From NCBI RefSeq assembly GCF_900088535.1, contig NZ_LT578417.1:2914001-2978000 (forward strand): a stretch of DNA of 64,000 nucleotides, read 5' to 3'. Position numbers and translations under genes: made by a program. Of the stretch, positions 36,678 through 45,558 are shown in pieces. The notes under the pieces were generated by a model. That model searched no databases. It saw only the letters and a program-made list of their open reading frames with translations, and was not told the origin of the DNA. Numbering within the stretch: position 1 is the stretch's first letter; every line of letters begins with the position of its first letter. This DNA is from Cyanobium sp. NIES-981. GTDB taxonomy: Bacteria; Cyanobacteriota; Cyanobacteriia; PCC-6307; Cyanobiaceae.

Positions 36678-37433
36678 ATGGCAAGCCCCACCTTCCGCCC
36701 CGGCGGCGCCCTGGCCCGGGGGGCTGGCCTGGGCCTCGGAGCCGGGCTGCTGCTGCTGCCGGCCGCCGCGCTGGCCGGCAGCGGCGTGAGCATCACCAGC
36801 TACGGCCACAGTGCCCTGATGATCCGCGGCGGCGGCGCCAGTGTGCTGGTGAATCCGTTCAAGGCCGTGGCCTGCGCCGCCGGGCTGGCCGAACCGCGGG
36901 TGGGCGCCACCGTGATCCTGGCCAGCAGCCGCCTGCTGGATGAGGGGGCGCCGGTGGCCAGCGGCAAGTTCCTGGTGGATCCCGGCTCCTACCGGGTGGG
37001 GGGCCTGAAGATCGAAGGCATCGCCGGCCCCCACGACCGGGTGGGCGGACGCCGCTTCGGGCAGAGCACCCTGTGGCGCTGGGAGCAGGGCGGGCTGAGC
37101 TTCGCCCACCTGGGCGGCACGGCGGCGCGGCTGAGCCCCTCCGACAAGGTGCTGCTGGGCCGGCCCGACGTGCTGATCATCGGCGTGGGCGGCGGCGCCA
37201 AGGTGTACGACGGCAGCGAGGCCGCCGAGATCGTGCGGGAGCTGCAGCCCCGGGTGGTGATCCCGGTGCAGTACACCACCGGCACCCCCCCGAAGGACTG
37301 CGACCAGGGGGGCGTGGAGCCGTTCCTGCAGGCGATGGGCAATGCCACCGTGCAGCGCCGCGGCGCCTCGATCAACCTGCCGGGCAAGCTGGAGGGAGGC
37401 CCCACGGTGGAGCTGCTGCGGTTCAGGTTCTGA
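36678..37433 (+). CDS. Exported metallo-beta-lactamase-fold protein, metal site degenerate
   Basis: A 251-aa protein with a likely signal peptide (ARGAGLGLGAGLLLLPAAALAG, cleavage near residue 34) and a UlaG-like MBL-fold core starting ITSYGHSALMIRGGGASVLVNPF. The expected HxHxDH motif is absent (region VILASSRLLDEGAP), though later blocks (VLIIGVGGG, PRVVIPVQY) remain. It is probably a non-catalytic or differently metalated member. Confidence 0.75.
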   Translation: MASPTFRPGGALARGAGLGLGAGLLLLPAAALAGSGVSITSYGHSALMIRGGGASVLVNPFKAVACAAGLAEPRVGATVILASSRLLDEGAPVASGKFLVDPGSYRVGGLKIEGIAGPHDRVGGRRFGQSTLWRWEQGGLSFAHLGGTAARLSPSDKVLLGRPDVLIIGVGGGAKVYDGSEAAEIVRELQPRVVIPVQYTTGTPPKDCDQGGVEPFLQAMGNATVQRRGASINLPGKLEGGPTVELLRFRF

Positions 37434-37465
37434 GCCCCAGGTTGTGAGTGTCAGGGTCTGAGTGC

Positions 37466-38614
37466 TCAGGTGCTGGGGCCGGATCCGCTCAGCCGGGGGC
37501 CCTCGATGGCCGCGTAGGCCGCCCAGAACCGCTGCATCTGCTCGGTGGTGCCGAGGCTCACCCGCAGCGAACCCTCGATCAGCGGCTTGCCCGCCATGGA
37601 GCGCACCAGGATGCCGGCCTCGCGCAGGCGCCGCTCCACCTCCTGGGCCGGGCCCTCGGGCCAGAGCAGCAGGTAGTTGCCGCCGGCGGCGTGGTGGCGC
37701 ACGCCGGCCTGCTGCAGCTGCCCGAGCAGCCAGGAGCGGGCCCGCAGCACCTCGGCCACGTAGCCGTCCACGTAGGCCTGATCGGCCAGGGCGGCCAGGG
37801 CGGCGGTCACGGCGAAGCTGTTGATGTCGTAGGGGCCCGTCACGCGGCTGATCCGGTCCACCACCTCGGCCGCACCGATGGCGAAGCCGATGCGCAGCCC
37901 CGCCAGGCCGGCGGTCTTGGCCAGGGAGCGCAGCACCAGCAGGTTGGGGGTGGCGGCAAAGTCAGCCGTGGGCAGCACGCTGTCGCCGGTGAAGGCCTCG
38001 TAGAGCTCATCCACCACCACCAGGGTGCGGGGCGCCGCGGCGGCCAGCGAGTGGATCAGCTCGGGAGCCAGCCGGGTGCCAGTGGGGTTGTTGGGGTTGC
38101 AGAGCAGCAGGATGCGCGGGCCGGGCTCGGCGCGCAGGGCCTGGCGGATCGCCGCCAGCGGAAAGCCGTAGCCCGGCAGGGTGTAGGGAATGGCGGTGAT
38201 CACCATGCCCTGCATGCGGGCGCAGGGGGTGTAGTAGCCGAAGGTGGGGCTGGTGGTGAGCAGCCCGTCACCCCGGTCGCCGTAGGCGTGGAACAGGGCA
38301 TGGAGGGCGGCATCCACGCCGTTGAACAGCCCCACCTGAGCCGGATCGAGCGGCCGGGCCAGGGCCGGCGTGCCCTCCGGGCGGGGGGCGCTGAGGTTGG
38401 CCACCACGGCTTCGCGCAGGCCGTCGTATTCCGGATAGATGGCGTAGTGGTCGGGGGGGATGGCGCGGATCGCTTGCACCACCCGGGGGCTGGGGCCCAC
38501 GGTGTTCTCGTTGAAATCGAGCCGCAGCAGGCCGCGGCGCCCCTCCAGCGGAGCGCTGTAGGCCTGCAGGCTCTCCACCTCCGGGCGGGCCTGGGGGAAG
38601 GGCGGCTGGGTCAC
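37466..38614 (-). CDS. Histidinol-phosphate aminotransferase-like protein
   Basis: Class I/II PLP aminotransferase of about 382 aa (GTG 38614; a longer start at 38662 would overlap the upstream gene). Landmarks: LDFNENTVGPSP, YPEYDGLREAV, LLCNPNNPTGTRLAPE, VVDELYEAFTGD and the PLP Lys in LRSLAKTAGLAGLR. HisC and related aromatic or cobalamin-pathway aminotransferases share these features, so the substrate is uncertain. It lies 13 nt after the oxidoreductase gene. Confidence 0.85.
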   Translation of the reverse strand: MTQPPFPQARPEVESLQAYSAPLEGRRGLLRLDFNENTVGPSPRVVQAIRAIPPDHYAIYPEYDGLREAVVANLSAPRPEGTPALARPLDPAQVGLFNGVDAALHALFHAYGDRGDGLLTTSPTFGYYTPCARMQGMVITAIPYTLPGYGFPLAAIRQALRAEPGPRILLLCNPNNPTGTRLAPELIHSLAAAAPRTLVVVDELYEAFTGDSVLPTADFAATPNLLVLRSLAKTAGLAGLRIGFAIGAAEVVDRISRVTGPYDINSFAVTAALAALADQAYVDGYVAEVLRARSWLLGQLQQAGVRHHAAGGNYLLLWPEGPAQEVERRLREAGILVRSMAGKPLIEGSLRVSLGTTEQMQRFWAAYAAIEGPRLSGSGPST

Positions 38615-38627
38615 GGGGCCAATCGGG

Positions 38628-40934
38628 TCACGGGGGCGGCGACACAGCAGGGGTGCCACCATCTTCCGCCCGCAGCAGCACCGGCACCCGCTTGAAGGCC
38701 GGCGTGCCGCTCTGGGGATCCTGATGGGGCCGCATCAGCCCATTGGCCTCCGGGTAGAACATCAGCGCCGCGCCGCGGCGGATCGAGCCGGGGATCAGCT
38801 CGATGCCCGCCAGAGCCCCCGCCTCGCCCTGCACGATCACGCGCTCGTGGGCCCGCAGGCCGCTGGCGGCCAGATCCTCGGGGTTGACCAGGATCGTCTG
38901 GCGGTGGGGCATGCCGCGGTAGCGATCGCCCTGCTTGTACACCACGGTGTTGTGCTGGCCGTAGCTGCGGGCGGTGATCAGGCTGAGCACCAGACCCCGC
39001 TCGCCGGCCGCCAGGCCGCCGAAGTGATCCGCCGGCGGCAGGCTGAGATCCGGCAGGGGTGTGACCGCCAGCCGGGCGCGGCCGCTGGGGGTGGCGAAGC
39101 GGGGTTCGCGGAACACCCGGCCGGCCACCTCGAACTCCCTCCGGCTGGTGTCGATGCCGGCCATGGCGCCGTAACCCGGCACGGTGCGGGCGATCAGCTC
39201 CCGCACGTACACCGGATCCTGAAGCCGCCGCCAGTCGATCGGGGCGTCGCCGTGCAGGCGGTGGGCCAGCTCGGCCAGGAACGCCACCTCGCTGACCAGC
39301 TGGCCGCTGCGCAGGTGGGTGCTGCCGGGCTCGTTGAGCCGCACCCAGTTGTTGCCCGATTCCACCGTGGTGCGGTGGGGCGTCTCGAAGCGGTTGAACA
39401 CCGGCAGCAGCAGGGTCTGGCGCGCCGCCTGGCCGTGGAAGTGGCCGGTGTTGGGCTTGGTGGCCAGGTACACGATCGTGTCGATGCGGCCGAGGGCGCG
39501 GCGGGCCTGGGCGCTGTGGGGATTGGCACCGAAGAGATTGCCGCCGAGGCAGAGCAGCGTGTCCACGGCGCCACGCTCGGCCGCCTCGATCAGGGCGCGG
39601 GTGTCGTAGCCGGGGGTGCGGCTGAGGGGCCGGCCGAGCAGCTGCTCGAGCGCCAGCCGCATCGGCTCGCGCAGGTGCACCGTCACCCCCATCGAGCCGA
39701 AGCCCTGCACGTTGGAGTGGCCGCGGATCGGCATGGTGCCGGCCCCGGGGCGGGCCACGTTGCCGGAGAGCACGGCGGTGTTGGCGATCGCCTGCACGTT
39801 GGTGGTGCCATTGGCGTGGTGGGTGATGCCCATCGCCCAGGCGAACACCACGGCGCGGCAGGCGGCGAGGCGGGCGGCGGTGTGCTCCAGCTCCTCGCGG
39901 CTGAGGCCGCAGCAGGCGGTGATCGCCTCCCAGGGGGTGGATTCGATCTGGGCGATCAGTTCCTGCCAGCCCTCGCTGTGGGCCTTGAGCAGCTCCCAGG
40001 CGATGGCGCCACGCTCGAGCAGCGCCTTCTGGAGGCCCAGGAACACCGCCGTGTCCGAGCCGGGAATCGGCTGCAGGAACAGGGAGGCGATCGCACTGCC
40101 GCCGCCGAGCATCGAACGGATCGGGAAGGCGGGCGAGCCGAACTTCAGCAGGCCGCCCTCCAGCACGGGATTGATCACGATCACGGTGCCGCCTCGCTGC
40201 CGCAGACGGATCAGCTCGTTCATCAGGCGCGGGTGGTTGGCCGGCGCGTTGGAGCCCACCAGCACCACGCCATCGGCGTGCTGGAGGCTCTCGAGGTTCA
40301 CCATCGAGGTGCCGCTGCCGAACACACGGCTGAGGCCGATGGTGGAGGGGGCGTGGCAGAGATCGGAGCAGTCGGCCAGGTTGTTGCAGCCGAGGGCCCG
40401 CAGCAGCAGCTGCAGCAGGTAGGCGGCCTCGTTGGAGGAGCGGCCGGAGCTGTAGGAGGCCACCCGCTCGGGGGGGGGCGTGCGGAAGGCCGCGGCGGTG
40501 AGGGCCTGCACTTCCTCCCAGCCGATCGGGGCGTAGTGATCGCTGCCGGCGCGGCGGATCAGGGGCCGATCGAGCCGGCCGAGGCGGTCGCAGTCCGCCG
40601 AGCTGAGCTGCTGCAGCTCGGCGATCGTGCGGCCGGCGAACACCTGGCGGGGCACGGCCGGCTGCAGCTCGGCGCCGATCGCCTCCACACTCTTGAGGCA
40701 GCGCTGCAGGGGCTCGCCCAGCTCATCGCGAAAACCACCGTTCTGGCCGCCGGTGCCCCAGGCGCACGAGAGGCAGGCGCTGTGGTGGGTGAGGGTCTGC
40801 CAGAGGCGGGGGCCGCTGGGGGAGAGGGTGGCGCGGGCCCAGCCGTCGATCAGGGGCCAGCCGCCGCCGCTGGCGGCGTCTTCCGGGGCGGGTGGCTCCA
40901 GGGCCTGGCTGGGATCGGAATCGGCGGAAGCCAT
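38628..40934 (-). CDS. Molybdopterin oxidoreductase, FdhF/YdeP type
   Basis: A 768-aa DMSO-reductase-superfamily protein of the YdeP-like branch. The N-terminus has ACLSCAWGTGGQNGGF and a later Cys (LQRCLKSVE) in the region used for an Fe-S cluster. Cofactor blocks include SGRSSNEAAYLLQ, GSNAPANHPR, GITHHANGTTNVQAI and the C-terminal GLVLSLITARSYGQHNT. No signal peptide. Substrate is unknown; YdeP is linked to acid resistance in enterobacteria, which need not apply here. Confidence 0.87.
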   Translation of the reverse strand: MASADSDPSQALEPPAPEDAASGGGWPLIDGWARATLSPSGPRLWQTLTHHSACLSCAWGTGGQNGGFRDELGEPLQRCLKSVEAIGAELQPAVPRQVFAGRTIAELQQLSSADCDRLGRLDRPLIRRAGSDHYAPIGWEEVQALTAAAFRTPPPERVASYSSGRSSNEAAYLLQLLLRALGCNNLADCSDLCHAPSTIGLSRVFGSGTSMVNLESLQHADGVVLVGSNAPANHPRLMNELIRLRQRGGTVIVINPVLEGGLLKFGSPAFPIRSMLGGGSAIASLFLQPIPGSDTAVFLGLQKALLERGAIAWELLKAHSEGWQELIAQIESTPWEAITACCGLSREELEHTAARLAACRAVVFAWAMGITHHANGTTNVQAIANTAVLSGNVARPGAGTMPIRGHSNVQGFGSMGVTVHLREPMRLALEQLLGRPLSRTPGYDTRALIEAAERGAVDTLLCLGGNLFGANPHSAQARRALGRIDTIVYLATKPNTGHFHGQAARQTLLLPVFNRFETPHRTTVESGNNWVRLNEPGSTHLRSGQLVSEVAFLAELAHRLHGDAPIDWRRLQDPVYVRELIARTVPGYGAMAGIDTSRREFEVAGRVFREPRFATPSGRARLAVTPLPDLSLPPADHFGGLAAGERGLVLSLITARSYGQHNTVVYKQGDRYRGMPHRQTILVNPEDLAASGLRAHERVIVQGEAGALAGIELIPGSIRRGAALMFYPEANGLMRPHQDPQSGTPAFKRVPVLLRAEDGGTPAVSPPP

Positions 40935-41069
40935 GGCAGCAGCTGCCGGGGTGCTATCCAGTTAAGGAGCGCCGTCGCCCGGGTTGGGGAACGCGGTTCA
41001 CCAGCAGGGGGTACCTCCAGAACCTGTGGGATCACTGCAGCGATACACAGTCCAGGCCGCCGAGCAGGA
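40935..41069. other. Boundary between housekeeping genes and integron
   Basis: About 135 nt between the molybdopterin oxidoreductase start and the integrase remnant. I see no gene; the promoter of the oxidoreductase should lie here. Confidence 0.4.
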
Positions 41070-41628
41070 CTGATCCAGCGCTGCCGCGAGGACCTGCAGG
41101 TGCGGCACCACGCCCTGCGCACGGGATCGACCTGCGAGCAATGGCTCCGGTGGAGCACCAGGTGAGCCCCTCCAGGCAGAACCGAGCCGTGGCGGCGTTG
41201 CTGTTGCTGTAGCGCAAGCCACTGAATCGGGATCAGGCCGAGAGTGCAGGACGGGTGCAGCGGCCCCCTGCTTTCGGCCAAAAGTCTCTGAATGCGTCTG
41301 TGGCATGGGGCTGGCCGTGGGTGTGTCCGCAGCAGGGGCGCTGGCGCCAGCCAGGCAGCGGTGAACAGGGCCGCCACCACCTGGATCCGAGCCTGATTCA
41401 GAAGGCAGTACGGCGGGCTGTTCTGGCAGCGGGCATCAGCAAGCCGGCCACCTGCTGGAGCGGGACCAGGAGATCCGCACGATTCAGGAGTTACTGGGCC
41501 ACAGCGATCTCAACACAACGATGATCTACACCCACGTGCTCAATCGGGGGCCACTGGGAGGTCTCAAGCCCTGCCGACCTGCTCTGAGGATGGAGCAAAC
41601 TGAACAAGTGGTTACCGGATCCGCATAA
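41070..41628 (+). pseudogene. Integron integrase remnant (IntI-type tyrosine recombinase)
   Basis: Three consecutive fragments in shifting frames read as an integron integrase. First, LIQRCREDLQVRHHALRT (41070 on), like the N-terminal SAM-like domain. Second, VSPSRQNRAVAALLLL then a TAG where Tyr is expected. Third, [30 protein letters not shown] and GISKPAT, then directly [21 protein letters not shown] and [10 protein letters not shown] (catalytic Tyr). The HTLRHSFAT box with the catalytic Arg is deleted. It points toward the cassettes, unlike mobile integrons, where intI diverges from them. Confidence 0.85.
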
Positions 41629-41767
41629 AATCCCGACTGCGATGGAGTGTAGCCTCAGCAACGCAGACGCGAGAAGCGAAGTGACGCAGGTAGCCACACA
41701 CGGCGAAGGTGGATAGGCTGACCAGGGGAATAGGCTGGGCATGGTTACCGGACCCGCCTATTCAGCG
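41609..41767 (+). other. Candidate attI region of the integron
   Basis: Between the integrase end and the first cassette, TGGTTACCGGATCCGC (41609-41624) recurs as TGGTTACCGGACCCGC (41742-41757). GAATAGG and CCTATTC flank the second copy. The region ends at GCGTTAGCT, the G/TTAGCT junction where cassette 1 begins. The repeats resemble integrase direct-binding repeats of attI, but this is inference. Confidence 0.5.
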
Positions 41768-41823
41768 TTAGCTGCACAGTCAGGCCGAGGTCGGTATCGT
41801 TGATTTGATGGTGGCGCTTTCGG

Positions 41824-42057
41824 ATGCCGACAATCCTCAGAAGCGGTCCTTATAGAGTCTACTTCTACAGTCACGAGCCAAACGAGCCTCCCCATGTTCA
41901 TGTCGACAGAGATAAGGCGTCTTGCAAAGTCTGGCTTGTTCCTGTTGCACTGTCCTCGAGCCTTGGTTTCAGCGCCAGGGAGTTGCGTGAAATTGAACGG
42001 CTGGTCAGCTTGAACAGAGCTATCCTGCTGAAAGCATGGGAGGAGTTTCATGGCTAA
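41824..42057 (+). CDS. DUF4160 protein, putative toxin-antitoxin partner
   Basis: A 77-aa protein starting MPTILRSGPYRVYFYSHEPNEP with PPHVHVDRDKASCKVWL, the DUF4160 pattern. In many bacteria it is paired with DUF2442, as here, and the pair behaves like a toxin-antitoxin-type module. It is the first gene of cassette 1 of the integron, and its stop overlaps the next ATG by 8 nt. Lower G+C than the host genes points to transfer. Confidence 0.82.
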   Translation: MPTILRSGPYRVYFYSHEPNEPPHVHVDRDKASCKVWLVPVALSSSLGFSARELREIERLVSLNRAILLKAWEEFHG

Positions 42058-42310
42058 CCCTGGTGAGCAGGTCACTGACGTTTCGTTGACCGAAGACAGG
42101 CTGATCGTCGACTTGGCTGACGGTCGTTCTATCTCGGTACCGCTGGCTTGGTTCCCAAGGCTTCTACATGCAACCTCCCAGGAGCGTGACAACTGGGAGA
42201 TTGCAGGGGCTGGCTACGGGATCCATTGGCCAGATGTCGATGAGGATTTAAGTGTGGAAGGACTGCTTCGAGGTGCGCCAGCGCCTCAGGCAAAGGCTCT
42301 GGTCAGCTAA
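42050..42310 (+). CDS. DUF2442 protein, partner of DUF4160
   Basis: An 86-aa protein with VTDVSLTEDRLIVDLADGRSISVPLAWFPRL, GAGYGIHWPDVDEDLSVEGLL, the DUF2442 fold. Overlaps the DUF4160 gene by 8 nt. Its stop codon TAA lies inside the R'' box (AGCTAAC) of attC site 1, as is common for compact gene cassettes. Confidence 0.85.
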   Translation: MANPGEQVTDVSLTEDRLIVDLADGRSISVPLAWFPRLLHATSQERDNWEIAGAGYGIHWPDVDEDLSVEGLLRGAPAPQAKALVS

Positions 42311-42394
42311 CACCGCCATGCACCTGAGCCGCCGCCGTAACGCTATATTCTTCGCCGCACAAACCTTGCGGCCAGGTGATGGCAAGCGTTAGCT
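42305..42394 (+). other. attC site 1 (cassette recombination site)
   Basis: Imperfect palindrome with outer boxes AGCTAAC (42305-42311) and GTTAGCT (42388-42394). The arms AACACCGCCATGCACCTG and CAGGTGATGGCAAGCGTT pair with mismatches, around a central loop of about 40 nt that itself folds. It ends cassette 1, whose own first bases (TTAGCT at 41768) match the R'' box. Confidence 0.85.
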
Positions 42395-43399
42395 GTTCTA
42401 TGATGAAGTGACAGTCATGCGACGTATGAAGGCCTCTGACGTTTTCGCACCTGGCCGATTCCCCACACACACCTTTGTAGACGAGCATCTAGCCGACAAG
42501 AGACAGCAGCTTCTGGATACCTTGGAAGCGGGCTCAATGCTCATCTCAATCTCAGGCCCTTCTAAGTCCGGCAAGACAGTCTTCGTGGAAGAGAGCCTTG
42601 GCCGATCAAACCTTGTTCAAATCACTGGAGCTGGCGTCACAACACCCCAAGATCTCTGGATGCGGGTCTTTGACATGATTGGGACTAATTTGCCAACGAC
42701 AGTTACTAGCACAGTTGGCTCAAGCACCAAAGCCGGCGGAACAGTCAGGCTTGAAGGCAGTGCAATGATTGTCAAAGGCAGCGGCTCAGCCTCACTTGAA
42801 CATTCCGATACATCGAGCGACGCAGTAACTGCGTCATTGGCTTCAGATTGCTTGAATTTGCTAATTAAGGAGCTGGGTGGATCAGACCTGGTCATTTTCA
42901 TTGATGATTTTCACTATATACCCTTGCACGTACAGCAAGAGGTTGCTCGCCAAATCAAGGAAGCCATCCGAAACAAGGTTAGATTCATTTGCGCTTCTGT
43001 GCCCTACCATGCTGACGATGTTATTAGAGGAAATCCAGATTTAAGGGGAAGGGTATTCTCAATTGACTTCCAGTATTGGGGAGCCAAAGTGTTGAAGCAG
43101 ATTGCTCGAAAAGGCTTCCCACTGCTTGGCATCAAATGTACGGAAGCTGCCATTGATAGATTGGCTGCCGAAGCCGCAGGGTCGCCTCAGTTGATGCAGT
43201 ATCTTTGCTTGAATAGCTGCTATGAATTAAGTGTTCGCGAAACGGTTGAACCAACCGCAGAGTTGAATGATGACAGCACTATCCTAGAAGGCATCTGCAA
43301 GAGGACTGTCCAATCAACTGATTACGGTTCTATTGTTGAAAAGATGAAAGAGGGCCCGAAGACTAGAGGCTCTGCTCGAACCATACATATGACTAAGTA

Positions 43400-45114
43400 G
43401 GGCCTCCTGAGAAAAGCCACATCCACTGCAGCGCAATGGATGTGAGCAGTTTTCTCGGCTAAAATGTACGAGATTGGGCTCGTTTGCGCCCAAAAGCCGC
43501 CCAGAGTTTTCCACATGTACCGACGTGAGCATCGTGATCAGCTCTCGTTCGAGGACTTCTTCCTGCCGTTTGGAGGAAAGCTCTCTGGTGACAATCGCTG
43601 GATCAAGCTGGCTGAGCTGATCCCATGGGATGAGCTGGAAGGTGACTATGCAGCTCAGTTCTGCAAGGGCTTTGGCGCCCCGGCAAAGCCATTTCGCATG
43701 GCACTGGGCGCCCTGATCATCAAGGCCCGCATGGGGCTGACTGATGAAGAACTGGTTGAGCAAATCAAAGAGAACCCCTATCTCCAGTTCTTCATCGGCC
43801 TGGAGGCATTTCAGTACTCGGCTCCGTTTGACCCATCAATGATGGTGTACTTCCGGAAGCGGCTGCCAGATTCGGTCGTGAATGACTGCAATGAACGAAT
43901 CGTGCGTCACGGTCTGAACGTGATCCGTTCGTCTGCAGTTGATGAGCACGACAGCAGCGATGGAGGCGGAGCCGGGAGCGCAGCTGATCAGAAGATTGAA
44001 TCCAAAACGCCACGGCCAAATCAGGGGTCACTGCTGATTGATGCGACATGCGTTCCGGCAGATATTCGGCATCCAACGGATCTCTCGCTGCTCAATGAAG
44101 GCCGAGAGCTCACCGAGACTCTGATCGATGCCATGTATTCGCAGGTCAGAGAGTCCTTTGGTCACAAACCACGAACGCATCGGAAGCAGGCCAGGCAGCA
44201 GTTCCTCGCCGTGGCCAAGAAAAAACGCCCTCGGTTTCTCAAGATCCGCAAAGCGATCAAGCAACAGCTTGGGCATCTCAAGCGCAACCTTGCCAACATT
44301 GACGCCCTGACAGCCTGTGGCGCAAGCCTTCTGGCGGCTGGGCGGCATGCCTATCAGAAGCTGTTGGTTGTCAGTGAGCTGGTCCGCCAGCAGAACATTC
44401 TCTATCGCTCAGACACCAGAAGTATTCCCGCTCGCATCGTCAGCCTCTGTCAAGCGCACATCAGGCCAATTGTTCGCGGCAAGGCGAGGTGCAATGTTGA
44501 GTTCGGCGCCAAGATCTCACTTTCTGTCACCGATGAAGGATTTGCTTTCCTGGATCGGCTGAGCTTTGACCCCTACAACGAAGGGGAAGATCTGAAAGTT
44601 CAGGCCCAAGCCTATCGTCGTCGATACGGCTGCTATCCGGAGGTGATCTGCGCTGATCAGATCTACCGCACAAGATCAAATCGGGCATTCTGCCAGCGTC
44701 ACGGCATTCGGCTGAGTGGGCCTCGTCTTGGTCGCCCGAAGAATGATCCGGAGTTGGTGGCAGCCGAGAGGCGGCAGTTCGTTGATGATCAAAGGCGGCG
44801 CAATGCTGTTGAAGGCAAGATCGGTCAAGGCAAGCGTCGCTATGGATTGGGATTGATCCGAGAGAAACTGCCGGCAACACAGGGTTCATCCATCGCGATG
44901 AATGTCCTGGTCATGAACCTCCAGAAGCTCCTGGAGCTTCTTTGTCTCTATTTTGTGCTCTGCTGGCAACTCTTGGTCTCCGCCGCACGGGCTCTGAGCT
45001 CCAGCAGCAGAGAGCTGAGTTGTCAGCTCAGCGGGGCCTGAGGATCACTCAGAGGTCGCCCGGGCAGGCTCATTGTGGTGCGCATTGCCCGCGGCTCACT
45101 TTCTCAGGAGGCCC
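43400..45114 (+). mobile_element. IS5/IS1182-like insertion sequence, copy 1 (1715 bp)
   Basis: Terminal inverted repeats GGGCCTCCTGAGAAA and TTTCTCAGGAGGCCC bound the element, and a 6-bp target duplication TAAGTA lies at 43394-43399 and 45115-45120. It encodes one transposase and looks identical to the copy at 51573-53287, which is in the opposite orientation, so both moved recently. It has inactivated the cassette ATPase gene. Confidence 0.95.
43515..45041 (+). CDS. IS5/IS1182-like DDE transposase
   Basis: A 508-aa transposase with a DUF772-like N-terminus ([41 protein letters not shown]) and a DDE domain: first Asp in [13 protein letters not shown], second in [13 protein letters not shown] and Glu in [18 protein letters not shown] 43515 is chosen; a longer frame opens at 43464. 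Confidence 0.92.
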   Translation: MYRREHRDQLSFEDFFLPFGGKLSGDNRWIKLAELIPWDELEGDYAAQFCKGFGAPAKPFRMALGALIIKARMGLTDEELVEQIKENPYLQFFIGLEAFQYSAPFDPSMMVYFRKRLPDSVVNDCNERIVRHGLNVIRSSAVDEHDSSDGGGAGSAADQKIESKTPRPNQGSLLIDATCVPADIRHPTDLSLLNEGRELTETLIDAMYSQVRESFGHKPRTHRKQARQQFLAVAKKKRPRFLKIRKAIKQQLGHLKRNLANIDALTACGASLLAAGRHAYQKLLVVSELVRQQNILYRSDTRSIPARIVSLCQAHIRPIVRGKARCNVEFGAKISLSVTDEGFAFLDRLSFDPYNEGEDLKVQAQAYRRRYGCYPEVICADQIYRTRSNRAFCQRHGIRLSGPRLGRPKNDPELVAAERRQFVDDQRRRNAVEGKIGQGKRRYGLGLIREKLPATQGSSIAMNVLVMNLQKLLELLCLYFVLCWQLLVSAARALSSSSRELSCQLSGA

Positions 45115-45400
45115 TAAGTATGGCTGGAACGGAGATTCGTATCGCCTCCTTGTTAAAGCGCTGTCTTTAGACCCCCCTCAGCTTACCTTCCGTTATGCAT
45201 CGCTAAATGATCGAGTAATCGATATGTGCATCGGAGATCCGCCGAGTGGATCAAGTATTACTAATGCGTGTGCACAGTCAGCTAAAATTGTCAATGATGC
45301 AGCAGCTGATAAGATCGTTGAGTGGGACGAGACAAGTGACGTCTTTGATATTCGCGATCCTTACTTCCTTTTCTATCTTCGATGGTCTGATATTACAGAC

Positions 45401-45487
45401 AGCTAACATCAAGATCCAGCGGTCGGGAGCAGAAGTGCTTGAATAATGCTGAAGCTACTGCCCGCCGCTGATCTTGAGCGTTCGAAG
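45401..45487 (+). other. attC site 2
   Basis: Outer boxes AGCTAAC (45401-45407) and GTTCGAA (45480-45486). The inner arms AAGATCCAGCGG and CCGCTGATCTT pair with one bulged C, the extrahelical base expected of attC hairpins. It ends cassette 2, and the next cassette begins TTCGAA at 45481. The arms are almost identical to attC site 4. Confidence 0.9.
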
Positions 45488-45558
45488 GATGTGTCGTCGT
45501 TGAAGGGAGCCAGCAAGGCAGCGTTGCGCGGCCGTAGCCAGGAGGCTACAGTTGGTGG

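Larger units (their letters stand above)
42417..45406 (+). pseudogene. P-loop ATPase cassette gene, split by an IS
   Basis: The first part (to 43399) encodes an ATPase with Walker A ISGPSKSGKT and Walker B DLVIFIDDFHYI, like AAA/STAND-type NTPases. The insertion sequence at 43400-45114 interrupts it. Removing the IS and one copy of the TAAGTA duplication joins ..HMTK to YGWNGDSYRLLVKALSLD and leads, in frame, to a stop (TAA 45404) inside the R'' box of attC site 2. The restored protein would have about 422 aa. The C-terminus shows no recognised domain. Starts at GTG 42408 or ATG 42417. A defence role is possible but unsupported. Confidence 0.85.

Noticed and set aside
38724-41165. An 813-codon open frame antisense to the molybdopterin oxidoreductase
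   Set aside because: Composition is that of an antisense shadow of a G+C-rich gene (long His/Gln/Gly/Ala runs, no domain); the opposite strand has a clear oxidoreductase. Only its last part (LIQRCREDL..) is meaningful, as integrase remnant.
43314-43763. Small frames inside the IS ends
   Set aside because: They run across the inverted repeat and antisense to the transposase. The same frames recur in both IS copies and have no conserved features.
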